A DNA stretch of 46,704 nt from JBNNGK01 sp050268245 (GCF_050268245.1 NZ_JBNNGK010000023.1:1-46704), one strand, 5' to 3'; counted from the stretch's first letter, positions 25,229 to 34,136 are shown. A program made the numbers and translations. Notes: generated from the sequence alone by a model not told the origin.

Positions 25229-26170
25229 TTAATAGCCTCGTGTTATATCAACCAGCCCCGATGGTATTTCACCAGATTCGATAGCCTGAATATTACGTGC
25301 AATCGCATCCATCGCCTGCTGCGGTAAGGTTATCGCGGCGATATGCGGCGTAAGGGTAACTCGCGGATGACGCCAAAACGGGTGCGCTGACGGGAGTGGC
25401 TCGTTGGCGAACACGTCCAACGTTGCAGCAGCGAGTTGCCCCTGAGTGAGTGCTGCCAGCAGATCGTCTTCCACCATATGCGCGCCGCGCGCCAGGTTAA
25501 TGAGATAGGCGCCCTGCGCTAGCTGGGAGAATAGCGCATGATTGAGAATGCCTACCGTTTCTGGCGTGTTGGGCAGCAGGTTGATCAGCAGCTTCGTCCC
25601 GGCAAGAAACGCCGCACGCTGATCCTCACCGGCAAAACTGGTCACCCCGGCGATCTGCTTGGCGCTGCGGCTCCAACAGCGGACATTAAAACCAAACTCC
25701 ACCAGTTTCTGCGCCACGCTTTTGCCTAACACCCCGGCGCCAAGAATACCTATGGTAAAGTTTTCCTGCTGATGCGGGGATAACGGTTGCCACTTCCCCT
25801 GCTGTTGCAGTAATTGATACTCATCAAAACGGCGGAAATAACGCAGAACGTAACTTAGCGCATATTCCTGCATCTGCTGCGCCATGCCGGTATCCTCCAA
25901 ACGTACCAGCGGCACGCCTCGCGGCAATGTGCCAGGGTGCTGTCTCTCCTGTTGCATAATCGCATCAACCCCTGCCCCCAGCGCAAATATTCCTTGCAAG
26001 TCTTGTCGCTTGGCCAACATTTCATAAGGTGGCTGCCACACCAGCGCATAATTCGCAGGCTGATCATCACCGGCCTGCCAGGCACGTACGTTAGCCGTTG
26101 GCAGACGTTTTCGCATTCCTGAGAGCCATTGCTGCACATCAAAGAATGGATGATAAAAAATGATATCCAT
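25229..26170 (-). CDS. ghrA: Glyoxylate/hydroxypyruvate reductase A
   Basis: GhrA reduces glyoxylate to glycolate and hydroxypyruvate to glycerate with NADPH. I chose the ATG at 26170 (313 residues, MDIIFYHPFF), matching the E. coli start; the open frame extends 28 codons further. It is a D-2-hydroxyacid dehydrogenase with a split substrate domain, the Rossmann motif GILGAGVLGKSVA at about 143-155, catalytic arginine in NLARGAHMVE and catalytic histidine in TPHIAA. It precedes ycdX-ycdY in the same direction, 86 bp away, as in E. coli. Confidence 0.95.
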   Translation of the reverse strand: MDIIFYHPFFDVQQWLSGMRKRLPTANVRAWQAGDDQPANYALVWQPPYEMLAKRQDLQGIFALGAGVDAIMQQERQHPGTLPRGVPLVRLEDTGMAQQMQEYALSYVLRYFRRFDEYQLLQQQGKWQPLSPHQQENFTIGILGAGVLGKSVAQKLVEFGFNVRCWSRSAKQIAGVTSFAGEDQRAAFLAGTKLLINLLPNTPETVGILNHALFSQLAQGAYLINLARGAHMVEDDLLAALTQGQLAAATLDVFANEPLPSAHPFWRHPRVTLTPHIAAITLPQQAMDAIARNIQAIESGEIPSGLVDITRGY

Positions 26171-26244
26171 TGCACGCTTCTCCGCTATTTTTTGCTTGAG
26201 TCCAAGATTTCCGTTATTTGCCGACAGATGCAAGGCGTCATCGT

Positions 26245-26276
26245 AAAAATACAATAGCCCCGCTGATCGGGGCTAT
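26245..26276 (-). terminator. Rho-independent terminator of the POT-like gene
   Basis: A 9-bp perfect stem (26254-26262 with 26268-26276) with a 5-nt loop is followed on the minus strand by TTGTATTTTT. It lies 38 bp after the transporter stop codon and insulates ghrA from it. Confidence 0.8.
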
Positions 26277-26314
26277 AACGGAATTAGCATTGACGGTAAC
26301 GCGATAACTTACGC

Positions 26315-27796
26315 CTAATCGATGCGTACTTCACGCCGAATCAAACGACGCAGTAGCGGTATTAACAGTAATAAGATAACACCTACCGTTGCCGCTCCCC
26401 ATCCTAACAAACTGAAAATGTGACTATACCCTGGGTTAGTTTGCAACGGTGTACTGCCACTATTTTCTGGCATCAAGCCAGAGACATAACCCGCCAATAC
26501 CGACGCGACGCCGGTCACCATCATCCAGCACCCCATCATCACCCCCTGATAGCGTGCAGGTGCCAATTTACCGATCATCGCGTAACCGATGGGCGAGATC
26601 ATCAGTTCACCAATGCTTTGCAACACATAACTGATTGCGATCCACTTGAACGCCACCAGTCCGTCGCCGCCGGCCATGCTGATCCCCAATGGCAATACCA
26701 ACATGCCAAGACCAATGCAGAACAACGAGCCGGCGAACTGTAATGGAATATCGATACGACAGCCGCCAGCACGCAGGCGATTAAACCACCATGCCAGCAG
26801 CGGCCCACCCAAAACAATCACCAATGTGTTGATGTTCTGCAGCCATTGCGGCGCGACACGAATACCGTACACATTCAGATCGATATTATGTTCAGAGAAC
26901 AACATCAACCCCATAGGCGCCAGTTGATACAACATCCAGAAGACTAGCGATCCGAGCGCCAAAATCAAGTAAGCGGTCATACGCCGACGTTCGTCTCGCG
27001 GATGATGGCGCAATGTCACTACGCACAACATCAAAAAGATGGCGATCCCCAACCCGATAACGAAATGGCCGCTAAATTCTGCGTGAGTCAACATCACCCG
27101 AATGATTGGCACCAGAGCCACCAAGACTCCCAGACCGACCAACATTCGCCAGCGGTATTGGCTCGACGTAACGTCGCGCAGTGGGGTACTAATATCGGCC
27201 AGAATGCGCCAGCGTGCTGCGGCGACGATAATGGCAGCGGCATTGCCTAACGTAGCAAACAGGAATAACGCACGATAATTCTCAGTCAGTTGAAAATATC
27301 CCGCGACGCTAAAGCCAACAAAGAAGCCTAGGTTCATACCGGCATAATTCCACAGGAAAGCGGACTCTCGTCGATCATCCTCGGGGCTAAATCTTTGCGT
27401 CAGCATCATGTTGATGCAGGTCACATTCAGCCCACTACCGGTTAGGAACATCGCCAGCCCCCAGTACAGCCCCCCTACGCCAGCAACAGCGATCAGCGCG
27501 CACCCTATCACTTGCAACACCATGCCGAGCACAAACAGGTTGCGGTTACTCAGAAAACGGCCACCCAAATAGCCGCCAAACATATGTAATCCGTAGTTGA
27601 AGGCACCGAATACGCCCATCATGGCATTGGCATTACCTTCGCTGAACCCTAAGCGCTTAGTGGCATACAGCACCAAGGTTGAGTACAGCACGGCAAAACC
27701 CAGCGTAGCGAAAATTTGGATAAAAAAGAGCGCTCCCGCACCGGGAGGGATGGCATGGCGCTGCTGCGCTGCCGAAGTGGAGTCCGATGAAGTCAA
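26315..27796 (-). CDS. POT/PTR-like major facilitator transporter
   Basis: This 493-residue protein has about twelve to fourteen membrane segments and the organisation of proton-coupled oligopeptide transporters. The second half (IGELMISPIGYAMIGKLAP, MMMG-like and LAGYVSG) is family-typical. However, the TM1 ExxER charge motif is replaced: aligned residues are Q27, A30 and T31. It is therefore a divergent branch, and peptide transport is uncertain. It starts with TTG: AGAGG lies six bases upstream, a stop codon lies just before, and the nearest in-frame ATG is about 60 codons inside. It is separated from ghrA by a terminator. Confidence 0.8.
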   Translation of the reverse strand: MTSSDSTSAAQQRHAIPPGAGALFFIQIFATLGFAVLYSTLVLYATKRLGFSEGNANAMMGVFGAFNYGLHMFGGYLGGRFLSNRNLFVLGMVLQVIGCALIAVAGVGGLYWGLAMFLTGSGLNVTCINMMLTQRFSPEDDRRESAFLWNYAGMNLGFFVGFSVAGYFQLTENYRALFLFATLGNAAAIIVAAARWRILADISTPLRDVTSSQYRWRMLVGLGVLVALVPIIRVMLTHAEFSGHFVIGLGIAIFLMLCVVTLRHHPRDERRRMTAYLILALGSLVFWMLYQLAPMGLMLFSEHNIDLNVYGIRVAPQWLQNINTLVIVLGGPLLAWWFNRLRAGGCRIDIPLQFAGSLFCIGLGMLVLPLGISMAGGDGLVAFKWIAISYVLQSIGELMISPIGYAMIGKLAPARYQGVMMGCWMMVTGVASVLAGYVSGLMPENSGSTPLQTNPGYSHIFSLLGWGAATVGVILLLLIPLLRRLIRREVRID

Positions 27797-27969
27797 AACA
27801 AACCTCTACTGCATTATTATTTAGTTGATCAGTTCCTGTCTGCGCCTGGGACCGCCGGGCGATCTCAATGCCAGGCGATATTCCTTACGAATACTACCGT
27901 GTTTGCCCCATCATTTAGCGACACATCTGACTAAGAATCCAGTATTAATGCATATAACCGCATAGTTTG

Positions 27970-28023
27970 CGAATAATTTGCCGACAAATCAACCTATCGA
28001 ATATGTTGTCGCCGAATTATTCG
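27970..28023. repeat. 18-bp imperfect inverted repeat upstream of the POT-like gene
   Basis: Arms 27970-27987 and 28006-28023 match as reverse complements at 16 of 18 positions, with an 18-base spacer. They lie 174 bp upstream of the transporter start, in the 427-bp AT-rich gap before the first tRNA-Ser. The rest of the gap holds no gene. The repeat could be an operator for a dimeric regulator, a hairpin, or the remnant of a small mobile element. Confidence 0.6.
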
Positions 28024-28223
28024 GCTGAAACCTGGCAAATATAGAAAAAGAGGGATGTTCGCGCGTTTCTGTGGGGAAAAATTATGCGCATCGTTGGTGA
28101 AATCAGCAAATTGCTGCAAGTTTAACTAAACGATCGCTGAGAGCGAATAAGAGTGTTGACGCTAGAATCAGTTTCTCCTACATTAGCGCCGTCGGCAACG
28201 CAAAGCGTTACTGGCAACAATAT

Positions 28224-28313
28224 GGTGAGGTGTCTGAGTGGCTGAAGGAGCACGCCTGGAAAGTGTGTATACGTGTAAGCGTATCGAGGGTTCGAACCCC
28301 TCCCTCACCGCCA
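28224..28313 (+). tRNA. serX: tRNA-Ser(GGA), copy 1
   Basis: A complete 90-nt serine tRNA with encoded CCA (28311-28313). The acceptor stem GGTGAGG/CCTCACC pairs perfectly. The anticodon loop CTGGAAA gives anticodon GGA (codons UCC/UCU). The long class II variable arm (TATACG...CGTATC) and T-arm GGTTCGAACCC are clear. A strong terminator follows after 9 bp. In E. coli a serX gene for the same tRNA sits near ghrA-ycdX, which matches this neighbourhood; the symbol is by synteny. Confidence 0.96.
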
Positions 28314-28322
28314 TATTTTACG

Positions 28323-28353
28323 AAAAAGCCTGAACTCGCGTTCAGGCTTTTTT
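28323..28353 (+). terminator. Terminator of tRNA-Ser copy 1
   Basis: A 13-bp perfect stem (28323-28335 with 28340-28352) with a TCGC loop ends in six T residues. The stem sequence is almost the same as that after the second tRNA copy. Confidence 0.9.
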
Positions 28354-28597
28354 ACGTTATATTGCCCATTCCCGAGGGAGAGTCCTCGACTGAATTCGAC
28401 AACACGCCTGCGTTTCTAACCGCCTCAAGCGACCTGCCGACAGAGTTCAGCGGCTCAAGCCCTTCTTTTTTCTCCCAACCTGCGCTAAGCCCGTGTTTAT
28501 ACTCGCGGATACCGTCTATCATTCCGCAATATTTGGATCCGTCGCACAATGAGACGTTGCGCTGATCACCCAACGCTTTCTTTTTCATTTCGAACAT
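28352..28597 (-). pseudogene. Possible gene fragment between the tRNA-Ser copies
   Basis: An 81-codon open frame on the minus strand starts MFEMKKKALGDQRN and contains a protein-like stretch (CDGSKYCGMIDGIREYKHGL) rich in cysteine and charged residues. The frame stays open to about 28660, giving ...RFGGNSGINCCYLQVGT upstream, but has no ribosome site. The C-terminal part looks random and the stop overlaps the terminator of tRNA-Ser copy 1. I cannot name it. It may be a remnant of an element once integrated at the serine tRNA. The remaining gap (to 28757) holds no gene and must contain the promoter of the second tRNA. Confidence 0.3.
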
Positions 28598-28757
28598 CGT
28601 GCCAACTTGCAGGTAACAGCAATTAATGCCTGAGTTTCCACCAAAGCGAACACGGCTTAATCACCCGCAACAAAACAACTAAAATAAGCTTGACCCATGA
28701 GCCGCCACTCCCTATAGTAGCGCCCCGTTGCACTGACACGTTCAGCGCGGCGAAAAC

Positions 28758-28847
28758 GGTGAGGTGTCTGAGTGGCTGAAGGAGCACGCCTGGAAAGTGT
28801 GTATACGCGAAAGTGTATCGAGGGTTCGAACCCCTCTCTCACCGCCA
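28758..28847 (+). tRNA. tRNA-Ser(GGA), copy 2
   Basis: A second complete 90-nt serine tRNA with the same GGA anticodon and encoded CCA (28845-28847). The first ~50 bases are identical to copy 1. Differences lie in the variable arm (CGCGAAAGTG in place of CGTGTAAGCG) and the last acceptor pair, where C becomes T to give a G-U wobble. Both changes keep the fold, so the gene is likely functional. It lies 534 bp from copy 1. Confidence 0.95.
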
Positions 28848-28855
28848 AATTCTAC

Positions 28856-28887
28856 AAAAAAGCCTGAACTTTTGTTCAGGCTTTTTT
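28856..28887 (+). terminator. Terminator of tRNA-Ser copy 2
   Basis: A 14-bp perfect stem (28856-28869 with 28874-28887) with a TTTT loop and T-rich end. The core matches the terminator of copy 1, which suggests that the tRNA and its terminator were duplicated as one unit. Confidence 0.9.
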
Positions 28888-29044
28888 GTTTTATTCCTAA
28901 CCAAGAGCGCGCAATATACGCCCTCAGCAAAGTCAAGAAAACGCCCACCCCCTGAAAGCGCCCCTCTATCTTTTTGGCAAATTCACCGGCATCAAATACG
29001 CTGTACCGCATCCCCCCCCCTGCCCCCGTGAAACGCCATCCGAT

Positions 29045-30130
29045 TTACTTCACCAACTGCGAAAACTGCATTAGTTTGCTGCATACAACACGATTCTTTC
29101 CGCTGCGTTTAGCCTGATATAAAGCGGCATCAGCCGTCGACATCGCTTTCGCCATCGACATGCCCGGCAAATAAATCGATGTGCCAATTGAGATGGTGAT
29201 ACGTAAGCCAGCCCCCTCACAGACATCAAACACGGTATTTTCCACATTGCTACGGATACGCTCCGCCACACGGGCAATGACCTGAGGATCAACACTGGCA
29301 GTAATGACAATAAATTCCTCGCCGCCATAACGCCCAACAAAATCTTCACCGCGAACACTTTCATGCAATAAACGCCCTACGCTTGCCAATAACATATCGC
29401 CGGACAAGTGCCCATGGGTATCATTGACCTTTTTGAAATCATCCAAATCCAGAATCATAAGGCCACAAGGCCGGCGCTCGCTGCTTTGCAGCTTTAATTT
29501 ATAATCAACGCTGGCACGGTTATTGATGTGCGTTAGGCTATCCGTCGTCGCTCTGGCACGCATTGAGAAATAAGCGTGAATATGTTGCTGTTTGAAGTTA
29601 AGCGCGTGATAACAAATAGCCAGACACAAGGCCGAGATCCCCTGATAAACGAGAATATCAAACCATAGTACCTGCATATCGACCAAAAAACTGACCAACA
29701 CCACGCGATACAGGGCAATCGCACCAATCGTAAGATAAAAGACTCGGTGCGTTTTTTTCAGCCACACCCGTGAAAACAGCAGCGGCAATAAGATAGAGGC
29801 CACAAACAGATTGTCGACGGTCAAACCACCGGTGAATCCGATCGAAATCAGATAGCACACTAACCCGCTGACGCCCCCGCCAAAAAACGTGACCAAAATC
29901 ATCGGAATCATTCCGAAGCTATAATAAACACTGTGGGTTAACACGAGACGGTCCTGATTCAAATAAAGCACCGCTAAGCCCGCGAGCAGACCGAACAAAA
30001 TGCGCTTCCAGAGATCAGAGCGGTAAGAGAATGGGGAACTTTTACTGAGGGCAAAATAACTCACGGATAACGTGGCATATGTAATGCATGCATCACTATA
30101 AAGCGTAGATATGGACGCAGTATATGTCAT
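29045..30130 (-). CDS. Membrane-anchored diguanylate cyclase (GGDEF family)
   Basis: This 361-residue protein (ATG at 30130) makes cyclic di-GMP. About six hydrophobic segments occupy residues 42-178, with the pattern of a 5TM-LYT-type sensor module. A GGDEF domain follows from about 193. The active-site motif is GGEEF (269-273), the metal/GTP segment is LDLDDFKKVNDTHGH (227-241), and the inhibitory I-site RGED (260-263) lies five residues before GGEEF. All needed residues are present. An upstream in-frame ATG at 30220 would add 30 residues; neither start has a good ribosome site. In E. coli dgcT lies beside serX, so this may be a positional counterpart with a different sensor. Confidence 0.88.
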   Translation of the reverse strand: MTYTASISTLYSDACITYATLSVSYFALSKSSPFSYRSDLWKRILFGLLAGLAVLYLNQDRLVLTHSVYYSFGMIPMILVTFFGGGVSGLVCYLISIGFTGGLTVDNLFVASILLPLLFSRVWLKKTHRVFYLTIGAIALYRVVLVSFLVDMQVLWFDILVYQGISALCLAICYHALNFKQQHIHAYFSMRARATTDSLTHINNRASVDYKLKLQSSERRPCGLMILDLDDFKKVNDTHGHLSGDMLLASVGRLLHESVRGEDFVGRYGGEEFIVITASVDPQVIARVAERIRSNVENTVFDVCEGAGLRITISIGTSIYLPGMSMAKAMSTADAALYQAKRSGKNRVVCSKLMQFSQLVK

Positions 30131-30593
30131 ATAATTTCGGTCTACCCCTGGCGATAACTGAATGATTTGTTTTATAAATTGAGAACAAATCCCTGTCTCA
30201 CCCTGTTCGAACCGGCACATATTACGCGAGAAAATAAAATATTAGCAGCGTAATGTGTTAATTCGGCAACCCTATTTTGGCACAAACGCATACCCTTATG
30301 ATTATAAAGGCTTTGTTATTATCTTCGCCATGCGGTCTGATTTTTCGACGTCCTTACATCATGGTGGGATTAGCAGATTTTTGTCATTGAATCCCCCTTC
30401 ACCCCATAGCCTGTGAGTTTAACGGATAAGGGGAATATAGCAGAGTAATGAAATGCTTGTTTTTTCCTAATTGTATTGACTCACATCTAGAAACTACTGT
30501 GGCAAAAGGCGTATGGTACCCCATCGGTACGTCAAGACGGACCTCATCTGGCCCGCCACACCTTTCTTTTTCCAGAGTTGGTTTGCACTTTAG
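30131..30593. other. Intergenic region between divergent cyclase and dauA
   Basis: About 463 bp with no supportable gene. It must hold the promoters of both divergent genes. A 68-codon minus-strand frame (30399-30605) overlaps the dauA start, has no ribosome site or family features, and is not called. Confidence 0.5.
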
Positions 30594-32285
30594 ATGAAAA
30601 CGCACGAAATTAACGGTATTCGTCCGTTCAGCGCGCTAATAGACGCGTGCTGGCGGGAACCTTACACTTTACAGCGCCTGTTGAAAGACGCCATTGCTGG
30701 CGTCACCGTCGGCGTCATTGCAATCCCATTGGCCATGGCATTGGCGATTGCCAGTGGCGTTCCCCCGCAGTACGGTCTTTATACCTCTGCCATCGCCGGT
30801 ATTGTTATTGCTATCAGCGGTGGCTCACGCTACAGCGTCTCCGGCCCTACGGCGGCTTTTGTGGTGATCCTTTACCCGGTATCACAACAATTTGGTCTGT
30901 CAGGTCTGCTGGTCGCCACCTTGTTATCCGGTATCTTTCTGGTGATGATGGGGCTGGCGCGGTTCGGCCGTTTGATTGAATATATTCCGCTGTCGGTCAC
31001 GCTCGGTTTTACCTCAGGTATTGCCATTACCATTGCCACGTTGCAAATCAAAGATTTCTTCGGCCTGCACATTAATGCGATGCCGGAAAACTATGTGGGT
31101 AAAGTGTCGGCATTGCTACACGCCATGCCAACGCTGGATACCGGCGATACCTTAATTGGTGTCATAACCTTAGCGGTGCTGATTTACTGGCCGAAACTGG
31201 GCCTACGCATACCCGGCCACTTACCCGCCCTGTTAGCAGGCACTGCCGTCATGGCTGTACTCAATATGTTTGACCACCCTGTGGCAACGATTGGCTCACG
31301 TTTCGGCTATTTGCTCGCCGATGGTACCCAAGGCCACGGCATTCCTCCGGTATTACCCCAATTGGCGCTGCCGTGGGATCTCCCCGATATTAACAACCGG
31401 CCAATGACGCTGAGTTGGCAAACGCTCTCTGCCCTGTTGCCAGCGGCATTTTCAATGGCGATGCTTGGGGCAATTGAGTCACTGTTATGTGCGGTAGTAC
31501 TTGATGGTATGACAGGTAAAAAACACAACGCCAATGCTGAGTTGATCGGCCAAGGTGCCGGTAATATCATCGCCCCCTTCTTTGGCGGCATTACGGCGAC
31601 CGCCGCAATTGCCCGCTCCGCAGCCAATGTTCGCGCGGGTGCCACTTCTCCCATTTCGGCTATTATCCACGCCTTGCTGGTTCTGTTGGCGCTGTTGGTA
31701 TTAGCGCCTTGGCTATCTTACCTGCCATTAGCGGCGATGGCCTCGCTGCTGTTATTGGTAGCCTGGAACATGAGTGAGGCGCATAAAGTCATGTATTTAT
31801 TGCGGCGGGCACCCAAAGACGACATTTTAGTGATGTTATTGTGCATGTCACTGACAGTGTTATTCGACATGGTGATCGCCATTACTATCGGTATGGTATT
31901 GGCATCACTGCTATTTATGCGGCGTATTGCACGCATGACACGACTTAGTGAATTAAGCTCTACCCACAACCGTTTAGTATTACGGGTCAATGGCCCGCTA
32001 TTTTTTGCAGCCGCTGAGCGGATTTTTACCGAGTTAGTCGTCCGTAGCGAAAATTACCCGATCATTGTGCTGCAATGGGATGCCGTCCCCGTGCTGGACG
32101 CAGGTGGTTTGAACGCCTTACAACGTTTTATCGATGCGCTGCCGGCCGGTAAACAATTAGTCATTACCGATATTCCGTTCCAACCGTTAAAAACGCTGGC
32201 TCGGGCGCACGTGCAGCCTATCGTCGGAAGGTTGTCTTTCTATGCAACCTTGTCTGAAGCATTAGCCGAACTCGACGGCCAATAA
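30594..32285 (+). CDS. dauA: SulP-family C4-dicarboxylate transporter DauA
   Basis: DauA (YchM) is a SulP transporter that in E. coli takes up succinate and other C4-dicarboxylates aerobically at acidic pH. The 563-residue product has an N-terminal membrane domain with the SulP signature around PPQYGLYTSAIAGI and SVSGPTAAFVVIL. A cytoplasmic STAS domain follows from about 455 (LRVNGPLFFAA, then VLDAGGLNAL). In E. coli dauA lies between prs and ychH, but here it faces kdsA at the other end of the cluster. The ribosome site is poor. Confidence 0.93.
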   Translation: MKTHEINGIRPFSALIDACWREPYTLQRLLKDAIAGVTVGVIAIPLAMALAIASGVPPQYGLYTSAIAGIVIAISGGSRYSVSGPTAAFVVILYPVSQQFGLSGLLVATLLSGIFLVMMGLARFGRLIEYIPLSVTLGFTSGIAITIATLQIKDFFGLHINAMPENYVGKVSALLHAMPTLDTGDTLIGVITLAVLIYWPKLGLRIPGHLPALLAGTAVMAVLNMFDHPVATIGSRFGYLLADGTQGHGIPPVLPQLALPWDLPDINNRPMTLSWQTLSALLPAAFSMAMLGAIESLLCAVVLDGMTGKKHNANAELIGQGAGNIIAPFFGGITATAAIARSAANVRAGATSPISAIIHALLVLLALLVLAPWLSYLPLAAMASLLLLVAWNMSEAHKVMYLLRRAPKDDILVMLLCMSLTVLFDMVIAITIGMVLASLLFMRRIARMTRLSELSSTHNRLVLRVNGPLFFAAAERIFTELVVRSENYPIIVLQWDAVPVLDAGGLNALQRFIDALPAGKQLVITDIPFQPLKTLARAHVQPIVGRLSFYATLSEALAELDGQ

Positions 32286-32292
32286 ACAACAA

Positions 32293-32313
32293 GGCCCAAC
32301 ATCATGTCGGGCC
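32293..32313. terminator. Hairpin between convergent dauA and kdsA
   Basis: A 9-base stem with one G-T type mismatch (32293-32301 with 32305-32313) has a 3-nt loop. It starts 8 bp after dauA. It lacks a good T run on either strand, so a bidirectional terminator is only a candidate. Confidence 0.4.
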
Positions 32314-32438
32314 ATAAAACAACGGATAACGCCGTTATTGCTTTACGCTGTTGGCGGCACATATCGTGCCCCAGCAAAGCGTGATTGGGTTAGCGCAAGG
32401 TGAATCGCCTCACCGCGAACCTCTTGACTCACGCGATC

Positions 32439-33293
32439 TCAGTTGCTGGTATCTAATTCAGGGAAGCTTTTGACCAAATCATCAATCGCTTTCATCTGTA
32501 CCAAGAATGGTTCGAGTTTATCCAACGGCAACGCTGATGGGCCATCACACTTGGCACTGTTTGGATCTGGGTGTGCTTCGATGAATAAACCCGCCAGCCC
32601 CACCGCCATCCCTGCACGCGCCAATTCAGCCACTTGGGCGCGACGGCCGCCAGAAGCCGCACCGAATGGATCGCGAGTTTGCAGCGCATGCGTGACATCG
32701 AAAATCACCGGATGCCCGTCAGTGACGTTCTTCATCACGTTAATCCCGAGCATATCAACCACCAGGTTGTCATAGCCAAAGTTGCTGCCACGATCGCACA
32801 AAATCACCTGATCGTTGCCGCCTTCTTTGAACTTATCAACAATATTTCCCATTTGCCCAGGGCTAACAAACTGCGGTTTTTTCACGTTAATCACTGCACC
32901 GGTTTTTGCCATCGCTTCGACCAGATCGGTCTGTCTTGCCAAAAAAGCGGGCAACTGGATCACATCAACCACTTCAGAAACCGGCTGAGCCTGAGCGGCC
33001 TCATGCACGTCAGTGATAATTTTCACGCCGAAAGCTTTTTTGATGTCTTCAAAGATACGCATCCCTTCGTCCAAACCGGGACCACGGTAGGAGTGGATTG
33101 AAGAACGGTTGGCCTTATCAAAAGATGCTTTAAAAACGTAGGGAATGCCCAGTTTTTGCGTCACGGTGACGTAGTGTTCGCAGATGCGCATCGCCAAATC
33201 ACGTGATTCAAGCACGTTCATACCGCCGAACAGCACAAATGGCAGGTCGTTCGCTACCTTGATGTCGCCAATGCTAACCACTTTCTGTTTCAT
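32439..33293 (-). CDS. kdsA: 3-deoxy-D-manno-octulosonate 8-phosphate synthase
   Basis: KdsA condenses phosphoenolpyruvate with D-arabinose 5-phosphate to KDO-8-phosphate for lipopolysaccharide core synthesis. The 284-residue length matches E. coli. Typical segments are FVLFGGMNVLESRD, FKASFDKANRSS, ITDVHE and FIEAHPDPNSAKCDGPSALPL, which forms part of the active site. It is the last gene of the hemA-prfA-prmC-sirB2-sirB1-kdsA run, 33 bp after sirB1. Confidence 0.97.
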   Translation of the reverse strand: MKQKVVSIGDIKVANDLPFVLFGGMNVLESRDLAMRICEHYVTVTQKLGIPYVFKASFDKANRSSIHSYRGPGLDEGMRIFEDIKKAFGVKIITDVHEAAQAQPVSEVVDVIQLPAFLARQTDLVEAMAKTGAVINVKKPQFVSPGQMGNIVDKFKEGGNDQVILCDRGSNFGYDNLVVDMLGINVMKNVTDGHPVIFDVTHALQTRDPFGAASGGRRAQVAELARAGMAVGLAGLFIEAHPDPNSAKCDGPSALPLDKLEPFLVQMKAIDDLVKSFPELDTSN

Positions 33294-33326
33294 GCTTACG
33301 CCTTTGTTGATGGTAAATCGAAGGGA

Positions 33327-34136
33327 TTAATGCAGCGTGACCTGTTTCGGTTCAATCGCGTGTATCTGTACTTTGATCACTTCACTGACCGGATCTTCAG
33401 GACACTGCTCGACAAAATAGTTAAGGTCGGATATCGCAATATGGTTGCATTCCAGTTGCGCGTATATTAAACCGCGATCGCGAATCTCGTACGGATCGTC
33501 GGGGTCAAAACACAACACGGTTTCGCTGGCGCGCAAAGCCATTTCCATCTGTTTCTCTTCCATCAGGGCGGCCTTAAGCGTGTCCAACATCTTGCGTACC
33601 ACCATAATGTTTTCCGACTCATCCAGGTCGTCATCTTCCAGCTCTGCGCTTAGACCCAGATTGCCTTTGATCCAGACTTCTAGCGTATGCTCATTTAGCG
33701 TTTCTCCGTTGATCGGATTGATTAACCACATCTCTTCATCCATCCAATCCGCTCGCAGGATCAATTGAGTAGGGAAAATCACCGGCATCAGTGGCAAATC
33801 TAACTGGTGAGCTATATGCAGAAAAATAGTGCCGAGCGAAACCGGCGTACCTTGTCGCCCTTCCAGCACTTTATCCAACCAGATCGCATCTGAAAGACGA
33901 TACACACCGCTTGCGCCACCAAAACCCCATGTTTTATAAAACAGCTCAATGAGTGCATCCAATTGCTGTTCCTGACTGATATCTTCTGGCACCGCGGCTC
34001 GCGCTTCGTCAGTCAACTGTTGCAACTGACGTGCCACTTCTGCGGTTGGAAAATCACGCCGTACCGCTTGCGACACCAACATGACACCTTCGCTTAACAG
34101 CGAGGCGTTAAATTCAAAATCAGCAATACTACTCAT
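33327..34136 (-). CDS. sirB1: SirB1 family protein (transglutaminase-like and TPR)
   Basis: SirB1 has 269 residues. The N-terminal part resembles a transglutaminase-like fold (TWGFGGASGVYRLSDAIWLDKVLEGRQGTPVSL, seen in parts), followed by an acidic linker (ELEDDDLDESEN at about 170-181) and a TPR-like helical C-terminus. The biochemical role is unknown; the name comes from a Salmonella locus affecting SirA-dependent invasion gene expression. Its start overlaps sirB2 by four bases. A C-terminal tail ends PKQVTLH. Confidence 0.92.
   Translation of the reverse strand: MSSIADFEFNASLLSEGVMLVSQAVRRDFPTAEVARQLQQLTDEARAAVPEDISQEQQLDALIELFYKTWGFGGASGVYRLSDAIWLDKVLEGRQGTPVSLGTIFLHIAHQLDLPLMPVIFPTQLILRADWMDEEMWLINPINGETLNEHTLEVWIKGNLGLSAELEDDDLDESENIMVVRKMLDTLKAALMEEKQMEMALRASETVLCFDPDDPYEIRDRGLIYAQLECNHIAISDLNYFVEQCPEDPVSEVIKVQIHAIEPKQVTLH

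Noticed and set aside
28764..28955. Plus-strand ORF starting MSEWLKEHAWKVC across tRNA-Ser copy 2 (and the similar one at 28230)
   Set aside because: It is translation of the tRNA-Ser gene itself, a well-known source of spurious annotated proteins. The antisense frames with GERGVRTLDTLSRIH are the same kind of artefact.
30399..30605. 68-codon minus-strand ORF upstream of dauA
   Set aside because: Overlaps the dauA start, has no ribosome site and no conserved features.
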